The notes: a model not told the origin generated them from the sequence alone. Positions 21,450-32,529 are shown, counted from the stretch's first letter. The stretch: DNA of 64,000 nt from Nitzschia sp. pyKryTriq1 (GCA_956465555.1 OY101118.1:930001-994000), one strand, 5' to 3'. Program-made: numbers and translations.

Positions 21450-23063
21450 ATGCTGGGTGAACATTATGATACCCCCGAGAATGACGCTGGCATGTGTGGT
21501 ACAGGTAGTGAACTTATTGTAATGTACCATGACGACCAGCAAGCGGAGGAAAATATGTCAACGCTGAGTCTGGGTGATCAGTCCTACATCATGGATCTGG
21601 CCAACCAAAAGCAATACCGAGCAGAGCTTCGAGAGGAGGAAGCCATGGAAGACGCCCTCGAGCTCTTCAAGACAGCCGTGGAGGAAGGCGCCAAGAAAAG
21701 TGTGGAACTCTTCAAGCAACTTCTGGCGGAAGTCATTAGGGAAATGGACGAAGAGAACCGAGAAAAAGACCGCCTACAAGACGAGTGGTTGGAAGCAGCG
21801 TTACAGGAAGAACTTGATCGACAACAGCGAGGCGGCGGACTGAATGTATCCAACCACACTCTCAGCAAAAGTCTTCACAGCCGAGCAGAATCCGCTGCAT
21901 CGCTAGCAGGCCCGCCATCCATTTACAATGATCCCGCGTCGAACTCAATGTTGAGGCGTAACAGTACCATCCGGATGCTTGATCTTGACCAACAGATTTA
22001 TGATGAAGAGAAGAAGATTTTGCAAAAGAAAATCAAGAAGGCTGAGCGACTGATTCAGGAAATCGTAGACGAGAAGGGAGAAAAGGCAGCCAAGGAAACG
22101 CGGAAATATAAAGGCCTGAAGCGGAAATTAAAGGAGTATCGCACAACTTTAAAGAAAGCTAATCGAGACGAGCTTCGTCCCTCGGTACATTCAAAAAGCG
22201 TCATGTATGATTGGGGACCGCCCCAAGGCGATACTGCCGAGTCCGAGAAGAATGATGATGATGATTCATCGTCGTCCTCGGGTTCTAGTGAGTCCCATCA
22301 TAGTCATCGATCGTCGCCTGACGACGACGACGACGACGACATGGAGTGGGCCAAGCAGGTGGTTGCAAAACTTACCTTGAATTCAAATGAAAACCTACCA
22401 AAAGAAGTGTCGGTCGAAAAACCAGCAACCCCGGAAACGCCGAAGAAAAGGGCAGTACCTCATAAAAACATATCATTCAACACTACGATGGCCACGACGC
22501 GGAGACTGAGCGGCCATGAATTGATGATGAAATCAAGATTAGGGGGCGTTCAACCGCCCTTAGTGAAGAAGCCCCTTACTGCAACCAAAGAAGAAGACGA
22601 ACTCGAAGAATCTGCTACCGCATTGGTCTCTGACGGATCGACTCACACTGAAACGACTCCAAAAGGCAGATCCAACCCGCCTCCTTCGGTGTCATCATAC
22701 TCACCCGGCAAGCGCAAGTCGCCTTCCTGGAAGAAAAAAGATGTCACCAAAAGTACACCAGTCAAGCACGTCGTAAGCCAGGATAACTTGAAAAAAGTTC
22801 CAATCATCACTTCACCACCACTTTCGGGTAAAAAGCCATCACAGTCTGCCAAAGACTCGTCGTCGAAACACGATGGAAACAAGCTCTATACCTTGGATGA
22901 TTTCCAGCAGGGGAAAGTGTCTGGCGTAGACATGGCCGAATGGGATCAATTTTTACTACCCGAGGAATTCGAAAAGCATTTTGAAATGTCGAGGACAGAA
23001 TTTGACAAACTGCCGAAATGGAAGCAGTCGAGCGCTAAACGACGTTTGCGGACTTGGTCATGA
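21450..23063 (+). CDS. Coiled-coil protein with C-terminal villin headpiece
   Basis: Single exon from the first ATG, 537 residues. Residues about 60-140 form a charged helix (FKTAVEEGAKKSVELFKQLL, then EMDEENREKDRLQDEW), and about 195-260 a second one (KKILQKKIKKAERLIQEI). An acidic/Ser/His-rich linker (SSPDDDDDDDMEW) and a Pro/Lys/Ser-rich disordered region follow. The final 55 residues, from YTLDDFQQGKVSGVDMAEWD to the LPKWKQSSAKRRLRTW end, have the villin headpiece pattern: VD-x-x-x-x-E/W-x-x-L, F-x-x-x-F-x-MSR-x-E-F-x-x-LPKWKQ, and a basic tail. Headpieces bind F-actin in villin, dematin and related proteins, so an actin-linked scaffold is the best inference. No gelsolin repeats are present, unlike villin itself. 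Ends 178 bp from the LRR gene's end. Confidence 0.82.
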   Translation: MLGEHYDTPENDAGMCGTGSELIVMYHDDQQAEENMSTLSLGDQSYIMDLANQKQYRAELREEEAMEDALELFKTAVEEGAKKSVELFKQLLAEVIREMDEENREKDRLQDEWLEAALQEELDRQQRGGGLNVSNHTLSKSLHSRAESAASLAGPPSIYNDPASNSMLRRNSTIRMLDLDQQIYDEEKKILQKKIKKAERLIQEIVDEKGEKAAKETRKYKGLKRKLKEYRTTLKKANRDELRPSVHSKSVMYDWGPPQGDTAESEKNDDDDSSSSSGSSESHHSHRSSPDDDDDDDMEWAKQVVAKLTLNSNENLPKEVSVEKPATPETPKKRAVPHKNISFNTTMATTRRLSGHELMMKSRLGGVQPPLVKKPLTATKEEDELEESATALVSDGSTHTETTPKGRSNPPPSVSSYSPGKRKSPSWKKKDVTKSTPVKHVVSQDNLKKVPIITSPPLSGKKPSQSAKDSSSKHDGNKLYTLDDFQQGKVSGVDMAEWDQFLLPEEFEKHFEMSRTEFDKLPKWKQSSAKRRLRTWS

Positions 23064-23241
23064 GGCATTTAGCTGATGGAGAGCCCGCATGTTGCTACTG
23101 AAGAATCAAGAGAGTAGTAAGCCAGCATGCTCTATATTTAGGCTATTATAACTGCTGCTTGTGTAAAGATATGAAAATAATATTGATGTAATGTACATAG
23201 ATAGAGTCAGCCAGCAATAGCTCGATGTTTGCTTCTGACGC

Positions 23242-26200
23242 TTAAGACCAAAGAAGGAGACCTGTAGTTGCGATCACCGCACTCGCCAATAGTCCCAAAG
23301 TGCTTGCGAGTCTCGGTGCAGCAGAGCCGCACGTTGTGCTGCCGAAGTACTTGTTCTGGGAACATGGCTTGCAACTTGTATCTTTCGAAGCACGACCCTT
23401 TGGCGAGAATGTTTTCCGCGGGCAAAGGATCGCGTTGCACTGGAAGGTTGCCACGTCACCATCGTTCCACAGAGACTGCTCACAGAGATTTTCATTGATG
23501 CCACCAATCCTGTTATCTCTCAGATATATCGTTAGGTCTGCGAAGCGAGCAAGCTCTCCGGGAACAGATCCGGTCAAACGGTTTCGTGAGAGATCAAGGA
23601 AGACAGCTTCAGCCCCCACAACGGAGTTCAAGAGGGTGCTCGGTACCGGACCAGTCAATGAGTTTTGGGATAGATCAAGCGTTACCAGCGAGGGGTGCTG
23701 TGCAAAAGACGGCAATGTTCCCGTTAATTTGTTGTTGCTCATGCGCAGGGTTGTGAGCTTTCTCAAGGCCGTCAGCTCTGGTACCTTCCCGGAAAAATCA
23801 TTCTCGGAGCATGTGAAACTCTCGAGATTGACAAGATTTGATAGTTCGGCGGGGATGGATCCCTTAAGATTGTTAAATCGGACATCAACGTCAACCAATG
23901 AGTGGCCACTGCCGATTCCATCCAGAGAACGGACCTTGGTCGAATCAAGGAGCAAGCTCGTCAAACTTGTAGCCTGGGCAATGCCATCAAAGCTGATATC
24001 AACATGGTTCGAGTAGACCCAGAGGAACTTGAGGTTCGGAAACTCGTAGATTTCCGTTGGGATAGTCCCGACCAGCCCGTTGCTGCCAAGTAGAATAGAC
24101 TCAACGGTTGATCCTTGTTTGCACTTGACGCCATACCAGCTGCAGATGCCAACAGAATCATCCATCCAACCATCGTTGTTCTTCCACCCGTTGCCACCGG
24201 TGCCCTGGAATACTTTCTCCAGAACCCCTCGTTCTTTTTCCATTTGAATGGAAAGACAGAAGTTCGAGCCAAGCGTGGGAGAGTTTTGCAGGTCCGGACA
24301 GACTGCACATGCCGTACTATCAGAGACCTGTCGGCCGGCTGCGCTGTATTTTCCGGCAGGGCAAAGAATGGCGTCGCATCCATATCTGCCTACATTGCCT
24401 TCCATCCATTGAGACATTTGGCAGATTCCGTCTCCGAATGCAGTAAACAGATTGTTCTCGAGGTAGATATTGAGCTGCGCGAAAGATACCAACTGACTGG
24501 GGATCGTCCCACCGAGGTTGTTCCTATCCAGGTAGACAGTGATGGGGCTTGAGCTAGCGCTGATCCCTCCCAAAAAGTTGTCTGGAATAGAGCCAGTGAA
24601 CTGGTTATTCGACAAAAAGAGACTGCGGAGGCCGGGCATTGTTGCAAAAGGCCGCAATTGACCGGATATTCCAACCCTGTCGCCTTGATCATTTGTCAAT
24701 CCAAGGGTCGTAAGGGATGTTAGACCACTTACGGACTCAGGAAGTGTGCCGTGCCAGTCGTTATTCGAAAAATCAAGCTCTTCGACAGCAACAAGATTTC
24801 CGATTTCATTGGGAATTTGACCACTTAGAGCATTGCCGACCAACGACAATCTTTTGATTTTCGACAACTGACCGATCTTCGTGGACAAGGTACCACCGAA
24901 CATGGAGTCCGATAGATTCAAGTCTTCCAAATTGGTTAAATCAAACAACTCATCAGGAATCGGTATCCATCCGAAGGAATTCTTGTGCAGGTGGAGAACT
25001 CTCAACGAAGATGCTTGGCCGATGCCTGACAACGAAGTGACACGAGCCTTGTCCAGATACAATTCTTCCATCTTCTCTGCCTGGAAAATAGCGTTCAAAC
25101 CGATGGAAACGCTATTGTCTCGAACGTCGAGCTTCCTCAGCTCAGGGAGATGGAAGAGAATAGAGGGGATGATACCCTTCAAGTTGTTTTCGGACAATGA
25201 TATCTCGGTTACTGCCATTTGTCCAAATTCACCTTCTGGTTCGCAAGTAATTCCGTACCATTCACAGAAGGAATCTTGATCGCTGTTCCAACCAGCCGAA
25301 TTCGACCACTCAAATCCTCCTGCAGCGTCGTAGAGTTCCATGAGAATTTCTTGATCTGACATGGCCTCTGCGTTGACCGGGCCACACTCAACAGCTCCAT
25401 AGTCCATAGCAGAACCAGGATAGGTGCATGGTTCGCAGATTGTTTTCGCGTCGATCCGTCGACCGAATTCGTTGTACGTGCCCGGCGAACACAAGATGGC
25501 ATCACATCCATTAGCAACCTCGCCATTGAACCAAGCAGTCTTGGCGCAGACCTCATCAGGAATTGAGCTGATTTGATTTCTGCCCAGTTCAATCTGTAGA
25601 TTTCCAAAGTTAGAAAACTCGGACGGTATGGGGCCAGAGAGATTATTGTAACTCAGGTCGACCAGCAGAAGTTGAGCCTTGTTGATAACGCCCTGTAAGA
25701 AGCTAACAGGGATAGTTCCAGTGAAAGAGTTGTGTCCAAGGTAGAGTTCCTTAATGTTTGGAAGACCATTGAGTGCCGGCAGAGATCCCGAAAGGCCACC
25801 CCCGCCAACAGAAAACATTCCATCGAAACCAGCATCTTCTTCCGACTCGAGAGAGAGGACTTCAAGTCGTGGCAATGAACCTACTTGGCGAGGAATGATA
25901 CCCACAAAATCGTTTTTTCCCAGCGATAGGTGCTCAACGCTACCAAGGAGACCAATTTCGGAAGGAAGCGTCCCCCTCAGGTTGTTGTCGAATAGGTAGA
26001 GGTCTTTCAAGGCCCTCAACTGCCCAACCATCGTCTGCAAAGAACCAGTCAGGGCGTTCTGGCTAAGATAAAGTTTTTCAAGACGTGTCAGATCGAAAAG
26101 TTCAGCAGGGATCTCTCCGAATAATTCGGCGTTGGTGACATGGAGCTCTTTCAATTGCTGCGCTCCTCCGATGCCCATCAAAGAGCTGGTCTTGGTTTCA

Positions 26201-29200
26201 GATATCATAAGAGTGTGGAGATTGACCGCATTCTCGATGTTGATGAAAGGTACAGAAATGTCATTTTTCTGCAGATTCAAGAACTCAAGCCCTTCGAAGC
26301 GCCAAATCAATACAAGTTCAGCGAGACCTACGAGATTGTTATCCTCGAGCTCAATCTTTTGAACCAATCCCTTGAATTCGCCGTCGGCGTGGCATGTGAT
26401 TCCTTCCCATGTGCAGTGATCCTCGCTTTTCAACCAGTTCGTGTCGGATGTCCAGGACGGGCCCCCGGTGCTTTGGTACAAAGCGATCAGGGCAGTGTGT
26501 TCCATCGTGGCACCGCATGATGTGCTGCCGAGACTACTTGTCATAAAGAAAGAGTCGCAAGTCATGCAGTCAAGACTACCGATGGCTCGACCATATGCAT
26601 TGAATGTTCCAGCTTTACATAAGATTCCATCACAGCCATGAGTGCCAGTATTGCCATCGTTCCAATTTGTGTTGCAGATTGCGTCTGGAAGCGAGGTAAG
26701 CAAGTTCGATGCCAAATAAAGATTCATTTGTTTGATTCGAGACAGCTCGGCAGGCACTTCGCCAGTGAGTTGATTGAATCGCAGGTCCAACGTCACAAGA
26801 TCAGTGTTTGAAACACTTTGTAACATTGTTGGAGGAATCGATCCCTGAAAATTGTTGTGCTGAAGGTACACTTCGATGAGCTGCGTTTGGTTCGCGAAAT
26901 CGAGGATGGGGCCACCGAGTTGACCACCATTAGAATCCTGATCTGACAAATCCAAAAGCTTGAGATTCGTCAACATGAGGAGGGAAGTTGGAACATTGCC
27001 CATCAAGGCATTTTGACTCAACTTCAAGTATTCAAGGTTGCTCAGCAATCCTACCCATCCCGGAATAATTCCCATAAATCCACTGTTCGATAGGCTTAAG
27101 TGCGTAAGGTTGGGTATGCTTTGAAGGTCAGGAATAACCATCTGGGGAAAAGAGTTATCTGATAGTGACAGCGTTTCCAGGTTGACTAGGCTCAAAACCT
27201 CGTCCGGAAAGGAGGTCATGCCGTTTCCGTCGGCTCGGAGAACCTTTAGTCCAGAAGCCGCCGAGACACCGCTCAGCGACATGAGTCCAGTTTCGGAGAG
27301 ATCCAAATACTCCAGACTGGCGGCATTTTGGATGCCAAACAGGTTTACTTGAATATCGTTTTTCTGTACATTCAACCTCTTCAAGTTCGGCAGGTTGAAA
27401 AGATCACCGACGAGACCATTGAGAAGGCGGTTGTTCTCAAGGTCGATTGACACCACCGACGGATTGTCTGCCGAGACGCATTGGATACCGAACCAGGTAC
27501 AAATGCTTTCGTCAGAATCCATCCAGTTGGCTCTATTGAGCCAATTCTCTCCGTTCATCTGGCGGTACATTTTCTCAAGAATAGTTCGTTCGGCATTCTC
27601 TTGGTGTTCCGCGCTCGACAAGCATTCAAAGCTGCCCATGTAGCCACTGGTCCCGGTGGAACAAGTCTGACATGTGGTGGCACCACTACCCTTTCTTCCC
27701 AATACATTGTAAGTACCAGCAGGACAGAGAATGCCATCACATTGGTACTGGCCGACATCTCCACCCAACCAGCTCGTTTTGGAGCATAGGGCATTCGGAA
27801 TTTCCGTGATTTGATTGCCTGCCACATACAGAGACAAATTATCGAATTGTGTGAGCGAGCCTGGAACCGTTCCAGTTAGGCGGTTGGACGTTAAGTCAAC
27901 CTTGACTTCCGAACTTGTATCAGTGACTCCGTCCAAAAACTTGAACGGAATCGGTCCGGTGAGACTGTTGACTCCGAGGTAAAGCTCAGATAGGAAAGGC
28001 AAATTTTCAAACGCTGGAAGAGGACCGGTGAGACCAGCACCAAGAGCGCTGCTATCTCCATGGCTGATTCCAATATCATCGGTTCCAAGGATTCCTCCTT
28101 CACGCTGAAGCGAGAGGAATCTCAGGTTCGAGAGGTCGTTCAATTCTGGCGGGATTGTCCCGTCAAAGTTATTCTCTGCCAGATTCAATTCTTGTAGGTT
28201 CGTGAGATCGCCAAGAGCAGCTGGGATACGCCCAGTGAACTTATTGTGGTAAAGACGGAGCACTTCAAGCGACGTGAGGGCCCCAACCAAATTGGGGATT
28301 TTACCCGAAAGTTGGTTGTAACCGAGGTCGAGTTCGCGTAGGTCCGACAGCAAGTAGAGCTCGTATGGAATTTCACCTTGGAGGTTGTTGTCCGCGAGGT
28401 ACAGCGAAGCCAAGTTAGGGGCGCCGCCCAACCCAGTTATAGAGTCCAAGTTGGTGTCGTCCAGCTTGAGCGTCGTGAGCCCGGTAGCACCCTCGATGCC
28501 AGCAAATTCGATTGAAAGGGAGTTCTTCGAAAGTACGAGCTCATTGAGCTGAGGCAACTTGAAGATGGAGCTGGGAACTGTGCCTTGGAGTCCATTATCC
28601 GTCAGGTCGATTTTGCTGACACGACCAGCTCCGTCACACTCAACACCATAGAAACTACATGGTTCTGAAGAATCTGACCACCCATTGTTCTGCTTCCACG
28701 CGCTGCCGTGAGTAGCGGCATAGAAGTCAGAGAGGATACCAGTCTCCGAGCTATCGTTTCCAAAGGTCGGTCCTTGTTGGCTGCTGCATGATTTGGCACC
28801 GAAAAAGTCGGTTCCACCATTCGAGCATTTCGTACAATCCGAATTACTGTCACCCTTGCGCCCAGCAGTGTTGGAAGTTCCCTTGGGACACAAAATGGCG
28901 TCGCAGCCAAATCTAGCAACATCACCTCCCATCCAGTCGCCAAGCTGGCAGATACTGGAATCGATGCCAGAAATACGGTTGCCGGATAGATCGATATTCA
29001 ACTGATCGAAACGCGACCATTGTGAAGGAATCTGTCCTTGCAAGCGGTTGTCACTCAAGTCAACTGTGATGAGGCTGCCAAGGTTGCGACTACCGGACAA
29101 GAAATCATTGGGCAAAGACCCGGTCAGCATGTTGGAACCGAGCTGGAGGGAGGAAAGCTGACCCAAATTGGCGAACGATAGCATCGGTCCGCCAATGCCC

Positions 29201-31122
29201 CCAGCGGTCACAACTTGCGGAAGTGACAGCGATCGAAGATTTGTCAGTTGATTAAGTTGAGTGGGCAAGGTTCCTCCAAACTTGTTCTCGCCGGCCGAAA
29301 GTTCTTCCAAACCAACGCAGCTTCCAATTTGCGTTGGAAATTGACCAGTCAGCTGGTTTCCATCAATAATCAAACGTTGCAACTGGGTCAACTGACCGAT
29401 GCGAGTGTCCAAGGTTCCGGTAAAGCCATTGTGGCCCAAGTTCAGTTCTCGCAAGCCGCTCATGCTATAGATAGCGACAGGAATTGTTCCACCGAGATCA
29501 TTCGAGTCGAGTGAAAGCACAGAGAGGTTGTTCGGCGATGTGAGTTCTTCCAAATCGGCAAGAGCTGATGCAGGAAGGTTGGTATTCCCCAGATTCAGGA
29601 CCTCCAACTTGGTAGCCCGGCTGATGCCTTTCAAACTAAAAGAAATCTTGTTTAAATCCAAGTTCAAGGTGCGAAGTTCCGACAACGTAAACAACTCTGG
29701 TGGAGCGGTACCGCTCAAGCCATTGTTGCGAAGGTTGATCGCGGAAACAAGATCATTGGTGCACGTAATACCATACCATTCGCAAACAGACGTGTCCAAG
29801 CTCAACCAGTTGTTGCCATTTTTCCAGTCTCGTCCACCCATGACATTGTAGAAGTTTACCAAAACTTGACGGTCTTGAACGTCGGCAGAAGTAGAGGATC
29901 CACAGATCGTGCGACCCCACAACGTGTTGTCGTCACTGCACGACGCACACGAATCTGTGCTGGTCGCACGTCCCTCGGGAGCCCAAGTTCCTGGTGGGCA
30001 CATGAATGCACTGCATCCCACGGATGAGAGGGCTCCATCCATCCAGCTGCCAATGTCAGGGCAAAAATTGCTAATAGCATTAAGGAGGCCGCTTGGGACA
30101 GAAGTGATTTTGTTGTCGGCGAGATAGAGATTCAAATACTTCTTGTCGTTGAGAGTCTCAGGAACGGAGCCGCTGATCTGGTTCGAGGTCAAATCAACTT
30201 CGACCTTTTCACCCTCCGGACAATCCATAAGAAAGTCTCCATCAAGGCTTCCCGAAAGCATTTGGTTTTGAAGGTACAATCCAGTCAATTGTGGATGTTT
30301 GGCAAAAGCAGGCACTGAACCCGAGATTCCACTTCCCTTGGGTAAGATCTCATCTCTCTGGATCGCGAGCGTCTTCAAGTTAGTGAGAGCATTCAAGGCC
30401 GCCTGTGGCAACGAGCCGCTGAAGGCATTGTTAGTGAGAGTCACGACTTCTAGCAAGCTCAAAGAGCCAAGCACATCGGGGAGTTGCCCCGTCAAGTCGC
30501 TGTTGCCCAAGTAAATTTCTCTGAGCCTGGTTAACTTTTGAATATCGGGTGGAAGTGGACCCGAGAATGAGTTATCATTGGCATACAAATGCTCAAGGTT
30601 GGTCAATCCGAAGAGACTCGAAGGCAATGATCCCTTCAGTTTGAGACCCGTGAGGTGGAGCATCTCCAAATTCACGGCATCGCCTATCGAGGCAATATTG
30701 TCTACTCGGGTGTTTGATATATCCAGTTCTTTCAAAAACTGGGCCTTGCTGAGACTCGTAAAATCCACCGTAACATCGGAGTTATCCTCGATGTTCAACG
30801 TCTCTAGGTAGGGGATTTCAAACACCACGGAGGGCAGAGTCCCCACTAGATGATTGTTCTTCAAGTTAATAGACTGAATTTTCCCCACCCGCCTTGCATC
30901 TCCGGTATCTTCTGGATAGCACGTCACTCCCTTCCACTCGCAGAGGTCCTTGTCCTGCTGGATCCAGTTCGTCGAGTCCATCCAGGAAAAGCCGTGAGTC
31001 CCCTGGAAGACGGACAAGAGGATTTCGCGGTCATCGAACCCGCTGGTGTCGTCGCGGTAAGTGTCTTGTGCTCTCACTATTGTAGCGAGCAGCCACAGGC
31101 ACAACGCTCGGCGAAGGCTCAT
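23242..31122 (-). CDS. Secreted giant protein of seven LRR modules
   Basis: Single exon, 2,626 residues from the ATG at 31122; the frame is open 96 bp further but lacks an ATG, and MSLRRALCLWLLATIVRAQ is a clean signal peptide. Seven modules of about 363-387 residues follow. Each has an LRR N-cap (W-x5-W, then C-x-W-x-G-x-x-C, as in CEWYGITC), about ten leucine-rich repeats of the plant-type LxxLxxLxLxxNxLxGxIP pattern, and a Cys-rich end (GCDAILCPAGTYN, GR, C-x-x-C). N-cap cysteines fall near 30930, 29775, 28650, 27490, 26405, 25250 and 24135. The C terminus is hydrophobic (LASTLGLLASAVIATTGLLL) with almost no cytoplasmic tail, suiting a GPI anchor or a simple membrane anchor. It is probably a cell-surface or wall protein for binding or adhesion; no kinase or signalling domain is present. 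Confidence 0.92.
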   Translation of the reverse strand: MSLRRALCLWLLATIVRAQDTYRDDTSGFDDREILLSVFQGTHGFSWMDSTNWIQQDKDLCEWKGVTCYPEDTGDARRVGKIQSINLKNNHLVGTLPSVVFEIPYLETLNIEDNSDVTVDFTSLSKAQFLKELDISNTRVDNIASIGDAVNLEMLHLTGLKLKGSLPSSLFGLTNLEHLYANDNSFSGPLPPDIQKLTRLREIYLGNSDLTGQLPDVLGSLSLLEVVTLTNNAFSGSLPQAALNALTNLKTLAIQRDEILPKGSGISGSVPAFAKHPQLTGLYLQNQMLSGSLDGDFLMDCPEGEKVEVDLTSNQISGSVPETLNDKKYLNLYLADNKITSVPSGLLNAISNFCPDIGSWMDGALSSVGCSAFMCPPGTWAPEGRATSTDSCASCSDDNTLWGRTICGSSTSADVQDRQVLVNFYNVMGGRDWKNGNNWLSLDTSVCEWYGITCTNDLVSAINLRNNGLSGTAPPELFTLSELRTLNLDLNKISFSLKGISRATKLEVLNLGNTNLPASALADLEELTSPNNLSVLSLDSNDLGGTIPVAIYSMSGLRELNLGHNGFTGTLDTRIGQLTQLQRLIIDGNQLTGQFPTQIGSCVGLEELSAGENKFGGTLPTQLNQLTNLRSLSLPQVVTAGGIGGPMLSFANLGQLSSLQLGSNMLTGSLPNDFLSGSRNLGSLITVDLSDNRLQGQIPSQWSRFDQLNIDLSGNRISGIDSSICQLGDWMGGDVARFGCDAILCPKGTSNTAGRKGDSNSDCTKCSNGGTDFFGAKSCSSQQGPTFGNDSSETGILSDFYAATHGSAWKQNNGWSDSSEPCSFYGVECDGAGRVSKIDLTDNGLQGTVPSSIFKLPQLNELVLSKNSLSIEFAGIEGATGLTTLKLDDTNLDSITGLGGAPNLASLYLADNNLQGEIPYELYLLSDLRELDLGYNQLSGKIPNLVGALTSLEVLRLYHNKFTGRIPAALGDLTNLQELNLAENNFDGTIPPELNDLSNLRFLSLQREGGILGTDDIGISHGDSSALGAGLTGPLPAFENLPFLSELYLGVNSLTGPIPFKFLDGVTDTSSEVKVDLTSNRLTGTVPGSLTQFDNLSLYVAGNQITEIPNALCSKTSWLGGDVGQYQCDGILCPAGTYNVLGRKGSGATTCQTCSTGTSGYMGSFECLSSAEHQENAERTILEKMYRQMNGENWLNRANWMDSDESICTWFGIQCVSADNPSVVSIDLENNRLLNGLVGDLFNLPNLKRLNVQKNDIQVNLFGIQNAASLEYLDLSETGLMSLSGVSAASGLKVLRADGNGMTSFPDEVLSLVNLETLSLSDNSFPQMVIPDLQSIPNLTHLSLSNSGFMGIIPGWVGLLSNLEYLKLSQNALMGNVPTSLLMLTNLKLLDLSDQDSNGGQLGGPILDFANQTQLIEVYLQHNNFQGSIPPTMLQSVSNTDLVTLDLRFNQLTGEVPAELSRIKQMNLYLASNLLTSLPDAICNTNWNDGNTGTHGCDGILCKAGTFNAYGRAIGSLDCMTCDSFFMTSSLGSTSCGATMEHTALIALYQSTGGPSWTSDTNWLKSEDHCTWEGITCHADGEFKGLVQKIELEDNNLVGLAELVLIWRFEGLEFLNLQKNDISVPFINIENAVNLHTLMISETKTSSLMGIGGAQQLKELHVTNAELFGEIPAELFDLTRLEKLYLSQNALTGSLQTMVGQLRALKDLYLFDNNLRGTLPSEIGLLGSVEHLSLGKNDFVGIIPRQVGSLPRLEVLSLESEEDAGFDGMFSVGGGGLSGSLPALNGLPNIKELYLGHNSFTGTIPVSFLQGVINKAQLLLVDLSYNNLSGPIPSEFSNFGNLQIELGRNQISSIPDEVCAKTAWFNGEVANGCDAILCSPGTYNEFGRRIDAKTICEPCTYPGSAMDYGAVECGPVNAEAMSDQEILMELYDAAGGFEWSNSAGWNSDQDSFCEWYGITCEPEGEFGQMAVTEISLSENNLKGIIPSILFHLPELRKLDVRDNSVSIGLNAIFQAEKMEELYLDKARVTSLSGIGQASSLRVLHLHKNSFGWIPIPDELFDLTNLEDLNLSDSMFGGTLSTKIGQLSKIKRLSLVGNALSGQIPNEIGNLVAVEELDFSNNDWHGTLPESVSGLTSLTTLGLTNDQGDRVGISGQLRPFATMPGLRSLFLSNNQFTGSIPDNFLGGISASSSPITVYLDRNNLGGTIPSQLVSFAQLNIYLENNLFTAFGDGICQMSQWMEGNVGRYGCDAILCPAGKYSAAGRQVSDSTACAVCPDLQNSPTLGSNFCLSIQMEKERGVLEKVFQGTGGNGWKNNDGWMDDSVGICSWYGVKCKQGSTVESILLGSNGLVGTIPTEIYEFPNLKFLWVYSNHVDISFDGIAQATSLTSLLLDSTKVRSLDGIGSGHSLVDVDVRFNNLKGSIPAELSNLVNLESFTCSENDFSGKVPELTALRKLTTLRMSNNKLTGTLPSFAQHPSLVTLDLSQNSLTGPVPSTLLNSVVGAEAVFLDLSRNRLTGSVPGELARFADLTIYLRDNRIGGINENLCEQSLWNDGDVATFQCNAILCPRKTFSPKGRASKDTSCKPCSQNKYFGSTTCGSAAPRLASTLGLLASAVIATTGLLLWS

Positions 31123-32529
31123 CGTGTATAGAGTTCTCAGTCGATAATAATATTCTAGAACGGACGGTGCGTGTACAGTGACGCGTTGTTTGCTAGAGCC
31201 AAACAGAAAGAAAGGCAAACGCTTCTTGTCGGATCAGGCAGCGGATGTTTGATTTATTAACTCTCCTCAACTGCTGGATATCAGTCCTCTCGTTGTTAAT
31301 AATTCAAATTGTTAATACAAGAGGTAAAGACCGTCTGTGCAACGCAGTAAGTAACAGAGGGCGGCAGTGGTTTCCACGTAATGGCTCGCTAGCTGTTCCT
31401 TTTATGAAATATCTTGCAACTGCAGCTTGCATCCAATGATTTTTCTTTGTCCAAAGACAGACGCAATTATTTTGGTATGGGTCCCTGCTGCCGCCAGGTC
31501 GACTTCATCACAGATGATGACGACGAGGCTTTACTCGGAGTGTTGTGTTTGCTGGAGGGAAACGATCGTGCGTGTGGGCCGATAGTGGGAGTTGTTTCGA
31601 AGTAATACCCAATGCCAATCGTGCGGGATGGCTGGCGTGATCGGTGTAGATTCTACAGGATTTCGGTAGCATAATTACCAAGACTGGCGGGAGATACACA
31701 TGTTTGGAAATATGAATAAGGCCTATGTAATCGAGCCGTTAAACGATAATCGCAGTGCATTGTTGGTTGTCGGAACAAAAGAGAAGGAAGGAAGGAAGGA
31801 AGGAACGAAGCAGGCGCACGCACCACACGTTCGTCACGTTGGCGGGGCTGGCGCGCGTGCAGGAAAGTGTTTCGTGAGCAAGACGACAGACGGAGACAGA
31901 ATTAGTTTCACGTCTGTCAGGCTTCCGCCTGACTGACGGATGCAAGACGAGATTGGCCCGATGAAGAAGGATGATGATTCGGCAAATGGTGGCGCCGCTT
32001 TTGTTGGCGAAGAGTGAAGGCACCCCAATTCGATGCATTGACAATCCTCGTATCACTGGAATCTAGAAGAGTAGAGTAAAAAGCTTTCTTACTACAAATC
32101 AACTACCACTATCACCAGCACACCAGAAATTATTAAATTTGTGGGTCTCTTTCTCCAGACAATTACTACGGGTAGAGTGAGGTGCTACCCCCAAGTAATA
32201 GTTCGATGACTTCGTTTATTTTCAGTGATTGGAACCATGGTGGTACGAAAGGGGCTAGACAGTCTGAAGGGGTTGATTGTGTGTGTCGAAAGTACGTAAG
32301 ATTGGGTCCTTTTTGTTGTCCGAAAACCAGTAAAACACTGGTACCGTACCCAGGGATCAATAGGTCCCTGACCAGGGATCAATAAAGAATAGTACCGGTA
32401 CTGTACTAAAATACGTACGCATGCCAGACATACCTCGATGTCTGGCCTTCTTCAGTTTTCGATTTCGATCGTTTTACCCAACATTTTTTGCCACAAAACA
32501 AAAAAGCAACACACAAACGAACGACCACA
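31123..32529. other. Divergent gap, LRR protein / cyclophilin H
   Basis: No gene was recognised. It holds a (GAAG)n run at about 31783-31806, a hairpin GTCAGGC-TTCC-GCCTGAC at 31916-31933, and a duplicated CAGGGATCAATA at about 32350-32385 beside a GTACCGGTACTGTAC patch. Confidence 0.5.

Noticed and set aside
23300-24016. 238-aa plus-strand frame inside the LRR gene
   Set aside because: It is antisense to a repeat-rich coding region; several similar mirror frames occur along the gene, so it is a by-product of codon use.
31123-31218. N-terminal extension of the LRR protein (in-frame, before the ATG)
   Set aside because: The frame has no ATG there, and the ATG at 31122 begins a clear signal peptide.
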